A stretch of DNA of 64,000 bases from Bdellovibrio sp. NC01 (GCF_006874625.1 NZ_CP030034.1:1488001-1552000); one strand, 5' to 3'. Shown: positions 16,552 through 25,476, counted from the first letter of the stretch. Notes: generated by a model from the sequence alone, not told the origin. A program made the numbers and translations.

Positions 16552-17922
16552 TTAATTGATCTTTTTGACTAGTACGAAGGCGTCAAGGACTCCGGTCAAC
16601 GGCTGTCCTTCCAGGGAGGATTTCGTTACACCAACGGCTTTTAACCAGCCATCTGATGTGACCTGAAAATCCATGATAAGAGCAGTGGCTGCGGAACTTG
16701 AGAATTCATCAACGAGAGCTCCGTTACTAGAATTAAGGCGTTTTACGGACCAACCAGTCGTGTCTGTTGTGTTGGCGTCGGTGCCACCACCAATCAAAAC
16801 TCGGCCAGAACTGTCAAGATGGATGGCCGATACTTGAGTGCTCGCATTAGCGACACCATAAATTTTGGTCCATTGGCGAACGCCTGAAGAATTATATTTT
16901 TCAACGAACTGATCGCTATTGCCGATCATCGTTTGGCCGTTGATGTCTGCTATAGTGGTGCCTCCAATATATGAATTGCCACTGGCATCGACTTCAATAT
17001 CATAAATTGCCAAACGGTTAGAAGCTGATCCCGTACGTTTTGCCCAAAGCTTATTTCCATTAGAATCAAACTTTGCGATAAAACCATCAAGGTTCCCAAC
17101 CGCAGCCTGACCATCGAAACTTGCGCCGATTGCACTGCCGCCGATATAGACATTGCCATTGTTATCTAAGCCGATTCCGGATGCTTGAAAAAACATTCCG
17201 TTTTCATCCAAATAGCTTGTCCATAATCTGTTGCCGGATGAATCCAATTTCATAACGAAGCTCGGCATATTGCCAAGAACCGTGTAGCTATCAAAACTCA
17301 TGTTGCCATAACCAGTCACGTAAACGTTTTCAGAGCTATCAACAACCAGTTCAGCCGTCGCCATTTGCGTGGAAGGTTGGCCAAACATTTTCAGCCAAAT
17401 AACGGCGCCGGTATCGATATTAAGTTTTGCAACAAACATATCGGAATTGCCGACAGCAGTTTGTCCTTCAAATACGCCACCTATCGTGTAACCAGATGCA
17501 TACAGTGAACCGTTTTTATAATAGAGGCGATTCACCAGGGTGCTCGAGCCGGAGCTGCCAATCGCTTTGTGCCACAAGTATGTTCCGTCCGGAGCATACT
17601 TCGCAATAACAGCGTCAACACTTCCAATGGCACTGTCGCCTAAGACTCCACCCGTGGCGGCGCCTGCGGCATAAATATTATTATCCGAGTCCGAGGTAGC
17701 TCCCGCCATCAGCACCAAGCCAGATGGTGTGCCGAAGCTTTGGTAAAATTCCTGCAAGGCTACAGAGCCACCGGTTCCCCCGGTGTTGCCGCTTGAAGCA
17801 GAATGTTTACTTGATGATCCCCAGAGAGAGACAGAAAGCCCGCAACCCGCGTTGATAGCGAGTACAGACACAAATGCAAGAGTGTACAGGAGTCGTTCCA
17901 AAAGGTGCAGCAATGTTCCCAT
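16552..17922 (-). CDS. SBBP-repeat beta-propeller lipoprotein
   Basis: A 456-residue protein. An N-terminal hydrophobic stretch ends in a lipobox-like NAGC (Cys27), followed by a Ser/Gly linker. The rest is five to six copies of a beta-propeller repeat of the SBBP type, each with a GN-(S/L)D-x-FVAK-(Y/F)-x-x-x-G-x-x-(L/Q)W core. It is likely anchored in the envelope, with ligand unknown. The GGAG before the ATG is only one base away and lies in hairpin CTCCG-AAAA-CGGAG, so either translation is weak or the true start is TTG at codon 4. Confidence 0.82.
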   Translation of the reverse strand: MGTLLHLLERLLYTLAFVSVLAINAGCGLSVSLWGSSSKHSASSGNTGGTGGSVALQEFYQSFGTPSGLVLMAGATSDSDNNIYAAGAATGGVLGDSAIGSVDAVIAKYAPDGTYLWHKAIGSSGSSTLVNRLYYKNGSLYASGYTIGGVFEGQTAVGNSDMFVAKLNIDTGAVIWLKMFGQPSTQMATAELVVDSSENVYVTGYGNMSFDSYTVLGNMPSFVMKLDSSGNRLWTSYLDENGMFFQASGIGLDNNGNVYIGGSAIGASFDGQAAVGNLDGFIAKFDSNGNKLWAKRTGSASNRLAIYDIEVDASGNSYIGGTTIADINGQTMIGNSDQFVEKYNSSGVRQWTKIYGVANASTQVSAIHLDSSGRVLIGGGTDANTTDTTGWSVKRLNSSNGALVDEFSSSAATALIMDFQVTSDGWLKAVGVTKSSLEGQPLTGVLDAFVLVKKIN

Positions 17923-18032
17923 ACTCCGTTTTCGGAGGAGGGATCACGACTCTTAAAGAATCCCTCATGATTTACAGAGGAATTGTTCCATCATGTTTTG
18001 GGAGCATGAATATCGCCTCATAGTGAGACAAA

Positions 18033-18740
18033 TTAAAAACGTTCGTAGAGTGCGCGTGGAACCAAACGCATGAGTCCCGCAACTAAGATCCAGCGTTTGG
18101 AAATATAGACGATCTCTTTACGTTTATGAATGGCTGCGATGATCTGTTTTGCCGCTTTGTCAGTAGAACTCATCCACGTTGTGCCGCCAGCCATTTGCGT
18201 ATCAACGAAGCCGGGGCGAATATCGACAACACGAACTTTGCCAGCAGAAGTTTTATTCTGTGAACGCAACGACTGACATAAATTAATGAGATAAGCTTTT
18301 GAAGCACTGTAAACGGGAGCTTGGCGCAAACCACGAAGACCTGCCACTGAAGTATTCACAGCGATGACGCCCTCAGAGTTTTTCTGTTTAAAGTATGCAT
18401 TGGCATTGATTAAAAACTCAGTCGTTCCTGTGACGTTGGTGTGGACGGTGCGAGCAGCATCATTCCAGTCATCCAGTGAGTGCCCCGAGGCGACGCCGGA
18501 ATTTAGAAACACAACGTCGATGGGGCCCATGTGTTTTTCAGCTTCCGCGATAATCGGTTGCGACTGCAAAGTTTGAATATCGTAAGATAAGACAAAAAGA
18601 TTTTTATGCTGTTGCTGTAAAAGGTGAAGGGCCTCAAGACTGCGCCCAAGGCCACACACTTTGTGACCTTGATTTAAAAGTTCACGCGTCACCGCGAGTC
18701 CGATTCCAGAAGATGCGCCAACGATCAGATAATTTGCCAT
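18033..18740 (-). CDS. short-chain dehydrogenase/reductase
   Basis: A 235-residue protein from ATG 18740. A TTG two codons upstream is possible, but neither has a clear ribosome-binding site. The nucleotide-binding motif GASSGIG is at residues 8-14. The catalytic Ser is in NTSVAGLRGL, and Tyr-x3-Lys appears as YSASKAY. Substrate is unknown; the short form resembles classical SDRs acting on small ketones or acyl chains. It begins six bases after the stop of the next upstream gene (18747), so the two form one transcript. Confidence 0.9.
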   Translation of the reverse strand: MANYLIVGASSGIGLAVTRELLNQGHKVCGLGRSLEALHLLQQQHKNLFVLSYDIQTLQSQPIIAEAEKHMGPIDVVFLNSGVASGHSLDDWNDAARTVHTNVTGTTEFLINANAYFKQKNSEGVIAVNTSVAGLRGLRQAPVYSASKAYLINLCQSLRSQNKTSAGKVRVVDIRPGFVDTQMAGGTTWMSSTDKAAKQIIAAIHKRKEIVYISKRWILVAGLMRLVPRALYERF

Positions 18741-18746
18741 AAGCAA

Positions 18747-20063
18747 TTATGGATTGTGGCTTCGCGCTAGATCAAGAGCTTCGTTTTCTTGCTCGACGCG
18801 TTTACCCCAGAAATCCTTCAACCATGCATCGGCGCGATCTAGGTTTTTCCATGGATTTTCGAAATAAGTTCCGTGACCACTGACAACATACATTGTGTAC
18901 AAATTCTTCGTCGTATTCTTTTTAGTTAAGAACATCGTCGGAATCAAAGGGAAGCCTGCATCATGATGGAAATTGAAAATCGTCAATGACACCGCTTTTT
19001 TCAAATTCACGTCTTCGATTTTGGCAATTTCAGAATTCAGCTCCACCAACCAGTCATCCATTTTGCTTTTCATACGATCAAATTGCGCGTCTGAAAGTTG
19101 ATTTTTCTCGATATAGTTTTGCGCTTCATAATATTTGAAAGATTCATGGCGAACGTCATGCATCCAGAAATCACCAGCAGGGCGATTGTAACCGTCCGCC
19201 CAGATCGGTGCATCCGTCACACCCACCAAGTGGATTTTTGTATTCATCAAACGCATTAAGACTGAATTGCCCAGCGCTGCGTTGGTTGGAATCCATAATT
19301 GTTTTAATTCGTCAGTCGCTTTGAAGTCTTTCGCAAATATTTTTTCAGCATCGCGGTAGCCTTTGTAAACGCTCTTCATTTGAAAAACGCCGAAATCGCG
19401 ATTTTTGTACATGCGGTATTCTTCAGCGATCGGCAACGGCTTGTAACCTTCAAGCAGGCGGTCCGTTAGCAACAAGAAACGATCTTTCATGGGATATTTA
19501 TTCGTGTCGAAACGACCTGCGGCGCGATTGTAGAAGTACGAAAACTCAACAACGCGTTCATAGCTGACGTGGCCATCGTTCATGATTTCTTGCGATTCGC
19601 CACGCAGATCTTTGAGGTATTCAACGTAGGTTTCAAGATTCTTTTCTTTGGCATTATCGAACTTCGTACGCACGATTCGTGAAAGCTTCATGCGACTTGC
19701 ACGCTTTTCTTTAAATTCAGCCAATTCTTTCGTCACAGAATCAATTTTAACTTCAAGATATTTATCGATGTCACGCACAAGCGGCATGCCCATTTCGCTA
19801 AAATCAAAACGATAGGGGTGATCCGGAGTCAGTTCTTTTTGGGCATGGAAACGCTGGCGGTAAGTTTCATAAAATGCATTGGGATCCTGAAGCAATTTAT
19901 CAAGCGACGGATAACGCTTCGTCATCAGGTCATTTAAAGACTCGGTGGAAGTATAAAATACGGAAGAGCACTGTGGTCCTTCTGCATGCGCAAACGGTGC
20001 CGACATAAGAAGTGCAGTGAATACCAAAGCCGATATTTTTTTATACGAGCCAGCGTAAGTCAT
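18747..20063 (-). CDS. secreted protein of unknown family with conserved His clusters
   Basis: A 438-residue protein. ATG 20063 is preceded by GGGAG at good spacing, and the signal peptide (1-27, ending AHA) begins there. The rest is largely helical and charged. Three short segments stand out: FWMHDVRHES (about residue 300), NFHHDAGFP (about 364) and VSGHGTYFENPW (about 397). This pattern of His and Asp could be a metal site, but I know no family that matches. It shares a transcript with the SDR gene downstream. Confidence 0.75.
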   Translation of the reverse strand: MTYAGSYKKISALVFTALLMSAPFAHAEGPQCSSVFYTSTESLNDLMTKRYPSLDKLLQDPNAFYETYRQRFHAQKELTPDHPYRFDFSEMGMPLVRDIDKYLEVKIDSVTKELAEFKEKRASRMKLSRIVRTKFDNAKEKNLETYVEYLKDLRGESQEIMNDGHVSYERVVEFSYFYNRAAGRFDTNKYPMKDRFLLLTDRLLEGYKPLPIAEEYRMYKNRDFGVFQMKSVYKGYRDAEKIFAKDFKATDELKQLWIPTNAALGNSVLMRLMNTKIHLVGVTDAPIWADGYNRPAGDFWMHDVRHESFKYYEAQNYIEKNQLSDAQFDRMKSKMDDWLVELNSEIAKIEDVNLKKAVSLTIFNFHHDAGFPLIPTMFLTKKNTTKNLYTMYVVSGHGTYFENPWKNLDRADAWLKDFWGKRVEQENEALDLARSHNP

Positions 20064-20213
20064 AGGGACTCCCAATTTGTATACATGGGAACACAGCAAG
20101 CGACGTGCCTTTAAGAAGGTGCTCTAAATAAATGTATAAGTTTAGAAACAAGGGGAGTTAATAAAAAATGTCTCAAAATGAGAGGGTGACAATTGTTAGT
20201 AAGGCTTGAGTAT

Positions 20214-20993
20214 CTAGTAGTCGGAAAACTCACTGGCTGGAATGTGAAGGCTGCTAAAGCCATTGGTAATCCACGCATTCTGAAGACCCAGATTTTTGTT
20301 TTCATCCAGGTAGGTGCCGACATCACCGAATTCGTGATTGCCTGATGGAATAGTCGTGCCGCCAATGTCTTTACTGGGGTTGTCGAAATTAAATGGATGG
20401 TTGTGAATATGAAATTTGTAAGTATAGCCAGCGTCCAAAAACTTCTGCAGAAACTGACGGCGCGTTTTTGAATCGGGCACCATCGCGTCGCTTTCGTTCG
20501 AAGTGAAAATGATCGCTATCTTTTGTTCTTTGACCAAGACATTCGCGCCAAACTCCGAGTAACTATTAAACAAAGGCTTCTTCATCACCTGTGAATGAAT
20601 TTCAAGAAGTGCTTGTTCCAGCAGCGACATGGAATAGATTTTTTTACTCATCACTAAATCAAAGCGGGGCAAAAACTCGGTATATCCGACTCGCACAAAC
20701 AGATTCTGTTGGCGTTTGAGTAGGGCATAAGGATCGGTATCCACGACTTGCTCCCGAACCTTTTTTTGAAGTTCAGTAACTGCCGGCAGCGAAGTCTCGG
20801 GTGCTTCGTAAAAGCTTGTATTGTCATTGCCTTCAAAGACCAGAATGCGCAGTGACCCCTCGGTCGTATCGACCGTCTTCTGCAATTGGGCTTCAAGGTA
20901 CGGCTTTTCCGCCGCGCCAACTTGGAGCGCCATTGTGCATAGAATAGACAGCAAAATGCCGCCTAAAGCATTAGGAAGGGACTTGATTCTCAT
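20214..20993 (-). CDS. secreted protein with a JAMM/MPN-like metal motif
   Basis: A 259-residue protein with a signal peptide (about 1-28, ending VGAA). Glu147 (YSEFGANV) is followed at about 50 residues by H197-N-H199-P200, and then by P216-S217 and Asp224 (PSGNHEFGDVG). This order, Glu then HxHP then Ser then Asp, is that of JAMM/MPN metalloproteases, although Ser to Asp spacing is longer than usual. If correct, it is a secreted zinc peptidase, which would be unusual because most JAMM proteins are cytoplasmic. The N-terminal 110 residues are not recognised. Confidence 0.5.
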   Translation of the reverse strand: MRIKSLPNALGGILLSILCTMALQVGAAEKPYLEAQLQKTVDTTEGSLRILVFEGNDNTSFYEAPETSLPAVTELQKKVREQVVDTDPYALLKRQQNLFVRVGYTEFLPRFDLVMSKKIYSMSLLEQALLEIHSQVMKKPLFNSYSEFGANVLVKEQKIAIIFTSNESDAMVPDSKTRRQFLQKFLDAGYTYKFHIHNHPFNFDNPSKDIGGTTIPSGNHEFGDVGTYLDENKNLGLQNAWITNGFSSLHIPASEFSDY

Positions 20994-21059
20994 GCTTCAA
21001 AGACAATGAAAGGACCGTGCCGGGATTATTAAGGATTGTATTAACTATTCTTAAGTTTC

Positions 21060-21088
21060 TTGTCTGTTTAAGGGCCTATATATATGAT
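21060..21088 (+). promoter_or_regulatory. predicted sigma70-type promoter
   Basis: TTGTCT (21060-21065) and TATGAT (21083-21088) are 17 bases apart, giving a start near 21095, 22 bases before the TTG start of the PAS protein. Confidence 0.6.
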
Positions 21089-21116
21089 TCGAAGTATTGT
21101 TTAGCGAGGGACGTTT

Positions 21117-22088
21117 TTGAATCTAGGCGAAGAGAAGAAGACAATTGAATATTTCAGCTTCTGGAAGTTGCAAAACAAAATCACTTTGTTTTCGTTGATC
21201 GCCATCTTGGTGCTGTCAGGGCTATTTGTGATCGCCAGCATTATGCTGCCTGCAATTAGCACTTCTCAATTCATTGCGTTTATCGTTTTGATTCCGACGA
21301 TTGCGTGCTTTGGAATCGCCACTTGTCATTCCTCAAATCTCGAGTCGGCGAAAGCCCAACGTGAATACAAAAAACTGCAAGAGCGCTTGAAGGATATTGA
21401 ACACAGCCAAATTACATTGGATAGATTCTTTTCTATATCCAGTGATCTTATGGCTGTAGCGGGCCAAGATGGATTGCTCAAGAAAGCCAGCAAATCGTTG
21501 GTGAACACTCTGGGTTACAGTGAAGAGACAATCTTAACGACGCCATTTTTTAAATTCATTCATCCCGACGATCGCGAGGCCACGCGCAAAAACATTGAGG
21601 CCTTGAACATGGGTCTACGCACAGTGGGTTTTGAAAATCGCTATCGCACAGCGGATGGAAGTTACCGCACACTGAGCTGGAGTGCCGCTGCCGACCGTGA
21701 ATTGGGAGTGCGCTTCGCTTCGGCTCGCGATGTGACAGATGAACGAAATTTCCAAATTCGTATGCAGCAAATTCTGGATGCGGCACCTTTCTTACTTGTG
21801 GTGACGGATGGTGATGGCATTATCAGCAGCTGCAATGCTGCCTATTCACGTTTTGTCGGTGTTTCTCGCGAATCATTAATTGGCTTGGATGCTAGAAAGC
21901 TTGTGGCCGCGGATTCAAAATCAATCGGGCTTGAACAGAAAGTCTACATGTCGAAGCAGCCGATGACATTCGAAGAAGTCTTGACCCACCATGGACTGGC
22001 AATGCGATACCTTTCCACAGTTTTCCCCATCGTCGATCAGGCGGGCCGAATCGTTTCGATCGGTAAAGTCTCTTTAAATATTACTTAA
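21117..22088 (+). CDS. membrane protein with two PAS domains and no output domain
   Basis: A 323-residue protein with start TTG 21117, supported by GAGGGA eight bases upstream. Two membrane helices (about 24-46 and 50-70) are followed by a short coiled coil (about 76-98) and two PAS domains: 100-205 (LGYSEETILTTPFFKFIHPDDR, a PAS_3 type) and 215-320 (ILDAAPFLLVVTDGDGIISSCN). The frame closes after the second PAS without any kinase, GGDEF or other effector, and a terminator follows. It probably signals through a partner, or is a remnant of a longer sensor. Confidence 0.88.
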   Translation: MNLGEEKKTIEYFSFWKLQNKITLFSLIAILVLSGLFVIASIMLPAISTSQFIAFIVLIPTIACFGIATCHSSNLESAKAQREYKKLQERLKDIEHSQITLDRFFSISSDLMAVAGQDGLLKKASKSLVNTLGYSEETILTTPFFKFIHPDDREATRKNIEALNMGLRTVGFENRYRTADGSYRTLSWSAAADRELGVRFASARDVTDERNFQIRMQQILDAAPFLLVVTDGDGIISSCNAAYSRFVGVSRESLIGLDARKLVAADSKSIGLEQKVYMSKQPMTFEEVLTHHGLAMRYLSTVFPIVDQAGRIVSIGKVSLNIT

Positions 22089-22123
22089 AAATATCACTTA
22101 GGAATTGCTGAGTCTGAAAAAGA

Positions 22124-22150
22124 AAAAGGCCATCTTGTGGATGGCCTTTT
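22124..22150 (+). terminator. rho-independent terminator
   Basis: AAAAGGCCATC pairs with GATGGCCTTTT around TTGTG, an 11-pair stem. It ends the PAS-protein gene and lies immediately before the 3' end of tRNA-Leu. Confidence 0.88.
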
Positions 22151-22162
22151 AAAAATCATATT

Positions 22163-22244
22163 TGGTGCGGGTGGAGGGACTTGAACCCCCATGCTTTCGC
22201 GGAAGATTTTGAATCTTCTGTGTCTACCATTTCACCACACCCGC
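22163..22244 (-). tRNA. tRNA-Leu (anticodon CAA)
   Basis: On the minus strand GCGGGTG pairs with CACCCGC in the acceptor. The anticodon loop TTCAAAA gives CAA for UUG codons. A class II variable arm (CGCGAAAGCA) is present, and the T arm is GGGGG-TTCAAGT-CCCTC. The CCA end is encoded (22163-22165), unlike in tRNA-Arg of this window. Confidence 0.95.
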
Positions 22245-22265
22245 AGTGAGGTAACCTTTGTAACG

Positions 22266-22297
22266 GATCTTGGGGTAAAACCTCAAGATCTTTTTTT
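22266..22297 (+). terminator. plus-strand terminator between two minus-strand genes
   Basis: GATCTTGGGGT (22266-22276) pairs with ACCTCAAGATC (22280-22290), one pair being G-U, and seven T follow. It points right, against the direction of tRNA-Leu and of the serine protease gene. Confidence 0.75.
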
Positions 22298-22325
22298 AAA
22301 TGCACCGCATTTTTTAGCGATTTGC

Positions 22326-23234
22326 TTAGTAATTAAGCGTTTGCACGGCTCTTTGAATCCAATCAAGTTGCGCACGTACGTCGACGAAGATCGAAACGCC
22401 ATGACAAACCTTCGCATTCCAAGAATATTCCGCGTTGTTATCAGCGACCATTGAAGTCACACCGATCAACGTCAAAGTGCCATCTTGGTTTTTCGCATAC
22501 AACGGACCACCAGAGTCACCACTGCAAACGCCGTTTTCTGGTTGCTCCATAATAAGAGTCTTATCAACTTGGATCGTCTTTTTTAGACCTCTCATATAGA
22601 AGTCTTTTTTAAGACGTGAAGGCTTCGCTGTCGTGAAACGCAAAGTTCCAGAGTCTTCATTTTTTTCATTCGTTATGCCGTAGCCGCTCATCACGATTTC
22701 AGTCGCTGTTGCTGGATCATAAGAGGCTGCTGGCAATGGACGAACAGAATAGCCTTTAGCCATGCCGCCTGAAAACTTAAGAACTGCTAAGTCATTTGTC
22801 GCATTCTCGACACTTTTATTTTGAGCATAGCTATAAGATGTATTGATCTCTTTAGCGACAACCGGGCGAGCCAGTTGTTTCACATTAGCTTGGCTTTTAG
22901 TTACGCAGCCAAAGCTGTTAGAGAACGCGACAAGGGTTTTTTCTGAAGAGCTGCGAGAAGTACAGTGAGCGGCTGTTAGAACTTTGTCGTTATCAATCAA
23001 AGTGCCTGTGCAAATCTCTGCGTGGGTGTCATCTTGGATATGGATAACCATCACTGTTGATTTTGAAAGTAAGTTGCCTGAAGAAAGTGTTTCGCCCTGA
23101 ATAATACCGTAAGAGCTGCCTTGGATTTCACAAGCTGCTGCTGCGCTTTCGCCGCCGCCGGAGCCACTACATGCTGTCATCGTTGCGAGAGTACAAGTCA
23201 AAGCAAGGGCCTGAACCATCAAGCTGGTTTTCAT
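22326..23234 (-). CDS. trypsin-like (S1) serine protease lipoprotein
   Basis: A 302-residue protein. The signal peptide ends in lipobox MTAC with Cys22 as the lipidated residue, followed by a Gly/Ser stretch. The catalytic triad is complete: His90 in LTAAHC, Asp148 in NDLAVLKF and Ser241 in GDSGGP. No PDZ domain is present, so it is not DegP-like. It would be lipid-anchored at the membrane and could act on prey or envelope proteins (inference). Paired cysteines may form the usual trypsin disulfides. Confidence 0.93.
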   Translation of the reverse strand: MKTSLMVQALALTCTLATMTACSGSGGGESAAAACEIQGSSYGIIQGETLSSGNLLSKSTVMVIHIQDDTHAEICTGTLIDNDKVLTAAHCTSRSSSEKTLVAFSNSFGCVTKSQANVKQLARPVVAKEINTSYSYAQNKSVENATNDLAVLKFSGGMAKGYSVRPLPAASYDPATATEIVMSGYGITNEKNEDSGTLRFTTAKPSRLKKDFYMRGLKKTIQVDKTLIMEQPENGVCSGDSGGPLYAKNQDGTLTLIGVTSMVADNNAEYSWNAKVCHGVSIFVDVRAQLDWIQRAVQTLNY

Positions 23235-23373
23235 AGAGATATTCTCCTATATATGAGGTGTTTGTTTTATCAGAGTCCAAATAAGAGCAGGGCAAAATGA
23301 CTCCACTTTGCAAGAATTTCAGAAAGTGTTTCGAGCCTTGTCACTTCTTTATCCAGCGGACCTAACGACCTCC

Positions 23374-23458
23374 CATGGTGCAAAACCATGTACAGCTTAG
23401 ATATCAAACACTTAGACGCTGGGGACGAAAGCGGCCAAGTTGGCACTGGCCTTGCTTT
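23374..23458. repeat. two inverted repeats in a 280-base divergent intergenic region
   Basis: CATGGT (23374-23379) pairs exactly with ACCATG (23385-23390). A second element pairs AAAGC-GGCCA (23428-23437) with TGGCC-(tt)-GCTTT (23447-23458). The region separates the divergent serine protease and outer-membrane genes. I see nothing else in it; a TATAAC box near 23485 may serve the downstream gene. Confidence 0.5.
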
Positions 23459-23514
23459 AGCGGATTCCTGATTAAAAAAGGTTTTATAACCACGACCATT
23501 AAACTGGAGACTTT

Positions 23515-24741
23515 ATGAAAAAGTATTTCTATATCCTCGCGGCTTTGACTATCGCGCCTACGTTCGCTTTAGCTCAAAGTTTGGAAAGCGACGTTGATGC
23601 TGAATTGGATCAAATCTATTCCAATCAAGCAGCAGCAGCGCCTCAGACATCAGCGGCCGTTGCAGCTCCTGCAGCAGCTCAACAAGGCCAACCTCTTAAT
23701 TTGAATGGCAGCCAGCCTATCTATATTTTGAATCAGGCTCCATCAAATGCAACTGCACAAGTTCAACAGTCACAGGTTCAAAAACAACCTACGACTGTGA
23801 TCGAAGCTTCACCATTGACTGAGTCACGTGCGGATCAAATCCGTAAATCTCGTCAAGATGCTGAAGTTCAAACTGAGCAAAAAATCGTTGAAAAGCTTGA
23901 GCAATCTCGTATGGAAGACGAGAAACGCAGAGCTGACGTTTTGTTCGGTGATAAATTTAATCAAATGAATAACAGACAGCAACAGCAAGAAGTTCCTGTA
24001 CAAGTTCAGCAACAAGCTCAACCAGTACAAGTTCAACAAGTTCCTGTACAACAAGTACAGGAGCCAAAAGAAAACACACGCGATATTATCCGTGAAGAAC
24101 TTGCTGCAGCTATGAAAACTGAAACTGAAGCAGCACAAGCTCCAATCGAAACAAAATATGTTGCGGTTATGGCTGGTATTGCGGACCTTCCAGATGTTCG
24201 TAACGTGAAAGGTAACTACTCTTTGGGTGTTTCTTTCGGTAACAAATACGACAATTTGATTCTTGAAGGTACATTCTTGTATTCAAACTACACTGTGGAT
24301 CAAGGTGCAGCGAATGGTTACAGCTATAGCTATGCTTACCCATACAGCAACATCTATATCCCAATGAACGTTGACGTAAATCAATACACTGGTCAGTTGG
24401 CTGGTAAACTTCAATTGTTCTCTGGTATCATCCGTCCAGTAGTTGGTGCGTTGGTATCATACTCTTACAGAACATTTGCTTGGGCTAACAACAACAACGG
24501 TTATGCTTACAGCAACGACACTTCTGCAAGCTCACATGCGATTGACGTAGGTGCTCTTGCTGGTGTGGATTTGGAATTCAATCCTAAATACTCTTTGGGT
24601 CTTGATTTCCGTTATATGTGGAATATGTCTAGCCGTATCAACGCAGACAACAACACATGGTTGAATGCACCTTCTTACGGTACACCAATCGAAAAACTCC
24701 AATACTACGTAATGTCAGTAGTTGGACGCGTTAACTTCTAG
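23515..24741 (+). CDS. outer-membrane beta-barrel protein with a Gln-rich linker
   Basis: A 408-residue protein with CTGGAG before the ATG. Signal peptide 1-20 (ending ALA). Residues 38-200 are rich in Gln, Ala and Val, with short repeats such as VQVQQ and a charged helical patch (about 100-145). The C-terminal 190 residues alternate in the pattern of an eight-strand barrel (NYSLGVSFGNKYDNLILEG; AGVDLEFNPKYSLGLDFRY) and end in GRVNF, a terminal aromatic typical of barrel insertion. Likely an outer-membrane protein with a periplasmic linker. Confidence 0.85.
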   Translation: MKKYFYILAALTIAPTFALAQSLESDVDAELDQIYSNQAAAAPQTSAAVAAPAAAQQGQPLNLNGSQPIYILNQAPSNATAQVQQSQVQKQPTTVIEASPLTESRADQIRKSRQDAEVQTEQKIVEKLEQSRMEDEKRRADVLFGDKFNQMNNRQQQQEVPVQVQQQAQPVQVQQVPVQQVQEPKENTRDIIREELAAAMKTETEAAQAPIETKYVAVMAGIADLPDVRNVKGNYSLGVSFGNKYDNLILEGTFLYSNYTVDQGAANGYSYSYAYPYSNIYIPMNVDVNQYTGQLAGKLQLFSGIIRPVVGALVSYSYRTFAWANNNNGYAYSNDTSASSHAIDVGALAGVDLEFNPKYSLGLDFRYMWNMSSRINADNNTWLNAPSYGTPIEKLQYYVMSVVGRVNF

Positions 24742-24769
24742 TTCCTGAATTAAAGTCTTTAAGTGGTTA

Positions 24770-24801
24770 CACAATACCTGCTAGCAATAGCGGGTATTGT
24801 G
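24770..24801. terminator. 12-pair hairpin after the barrel gene
   Basis: CACAATACCTGC pairs with GCGGGTATTGTG (one G-U) around TAGCAATA. The downstream T-run is weak (CTTTG), so it may stabilise the mRNA end or terminate poorly. Confidence 0.55.
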
Positions 24802-24838
24802 CTTTGACTTCACCCTTCTTTTTGGTGAAGATCAGACC

Positions 24839-25471
24839 ATGCATCTTCTTTTAAGTCTTTTCTTCGCAACAGTTTTATTTGCACACAAGAGTCAGGCTGC
24901 AACTGTCGTTACTGAAACAGTAGGGCAGGTGGCGGAGTATGTGACAACCAGCCGCGAAGTTCAGATTTCCAATGTCATCGAACGAATTCTTTATCCCGCG
25001 AAAAGTGCACCGCTAGAATTGCAATTGGATGCGCCTGAGTTCAATTCCATGATTACTTCTGTATTGCTTGAAACCGTTGTGGCGATGGAAGCAGAAAACT
25101 TCAGTGTTGCGACTGTCGGCGATAAAGATGTTGATGAGGCGATTGCAAAAGTACAAAAAGCGATGGCAGGCAAAAGTTTTTGGACGGCCTTGGAAGTTTC
25201 AGATCTGGAACTTCGTCGTTTCACGAAACGCAAATTTGTCGCAAAAAATTTCCTAAAATTTAAAACCAACTCTATGTCAGGCATCATTTCAGACCAAGAG
25301 GCGCAAGCTTACTACGAAAAAAATCGTTTGAAATTTGGCAATATGCCGTTTGCTTCATTCAAAGAAAACATCAAGACGTTCCTTGCTCAGCAGCAGTTGG
25401 AAGAGCGTCTGCGTTCATGGTTTGAAGTGATCAAAAGGAAATACCGAGTTCGCAACTTTATTTCGGGCTAA
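24839..25471 (+). CDS. periplasmic protein resembling a SurA-type helical chaperone segment
   Basis: A 210-residue protein. I chose ATG 24839, where the signal peptide (1-20, MHLLLSLFFAT onward) starts and GGTGAAG lies upstream. The C-terminal half, ISDQEAQAYYEKNRLKFG followed by FKENIKTFLAQQQLEERL, has the look of the helical region that flanks parvulin domains in SurA and PpiD, but no isomerase domain is present. It may be a peptide-binding chaperone. The assignment is tentative. The GNAT gene starts five bases later. Confidence 0.6.
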   Translation: MHLLLSLFFATVLFAHKSQAATVVTETVGQVAEYVTTSREVQISNVIERILYPAKSAPLELQLDAPEFNSMITSVLLETVVAMEAENFSVATVGDKDVDEAIAKVQKAMAGKSFWTALEVSDLELRRFTKRKFVAKNFLKFKTNSMSGIISDQEAQAYYEKNRLKFGNMPFASFKENIKTFLAQQQLEERLRSWFEVIKRKYRVRNFISG

Positions 25472-25476
25472 GCCTT

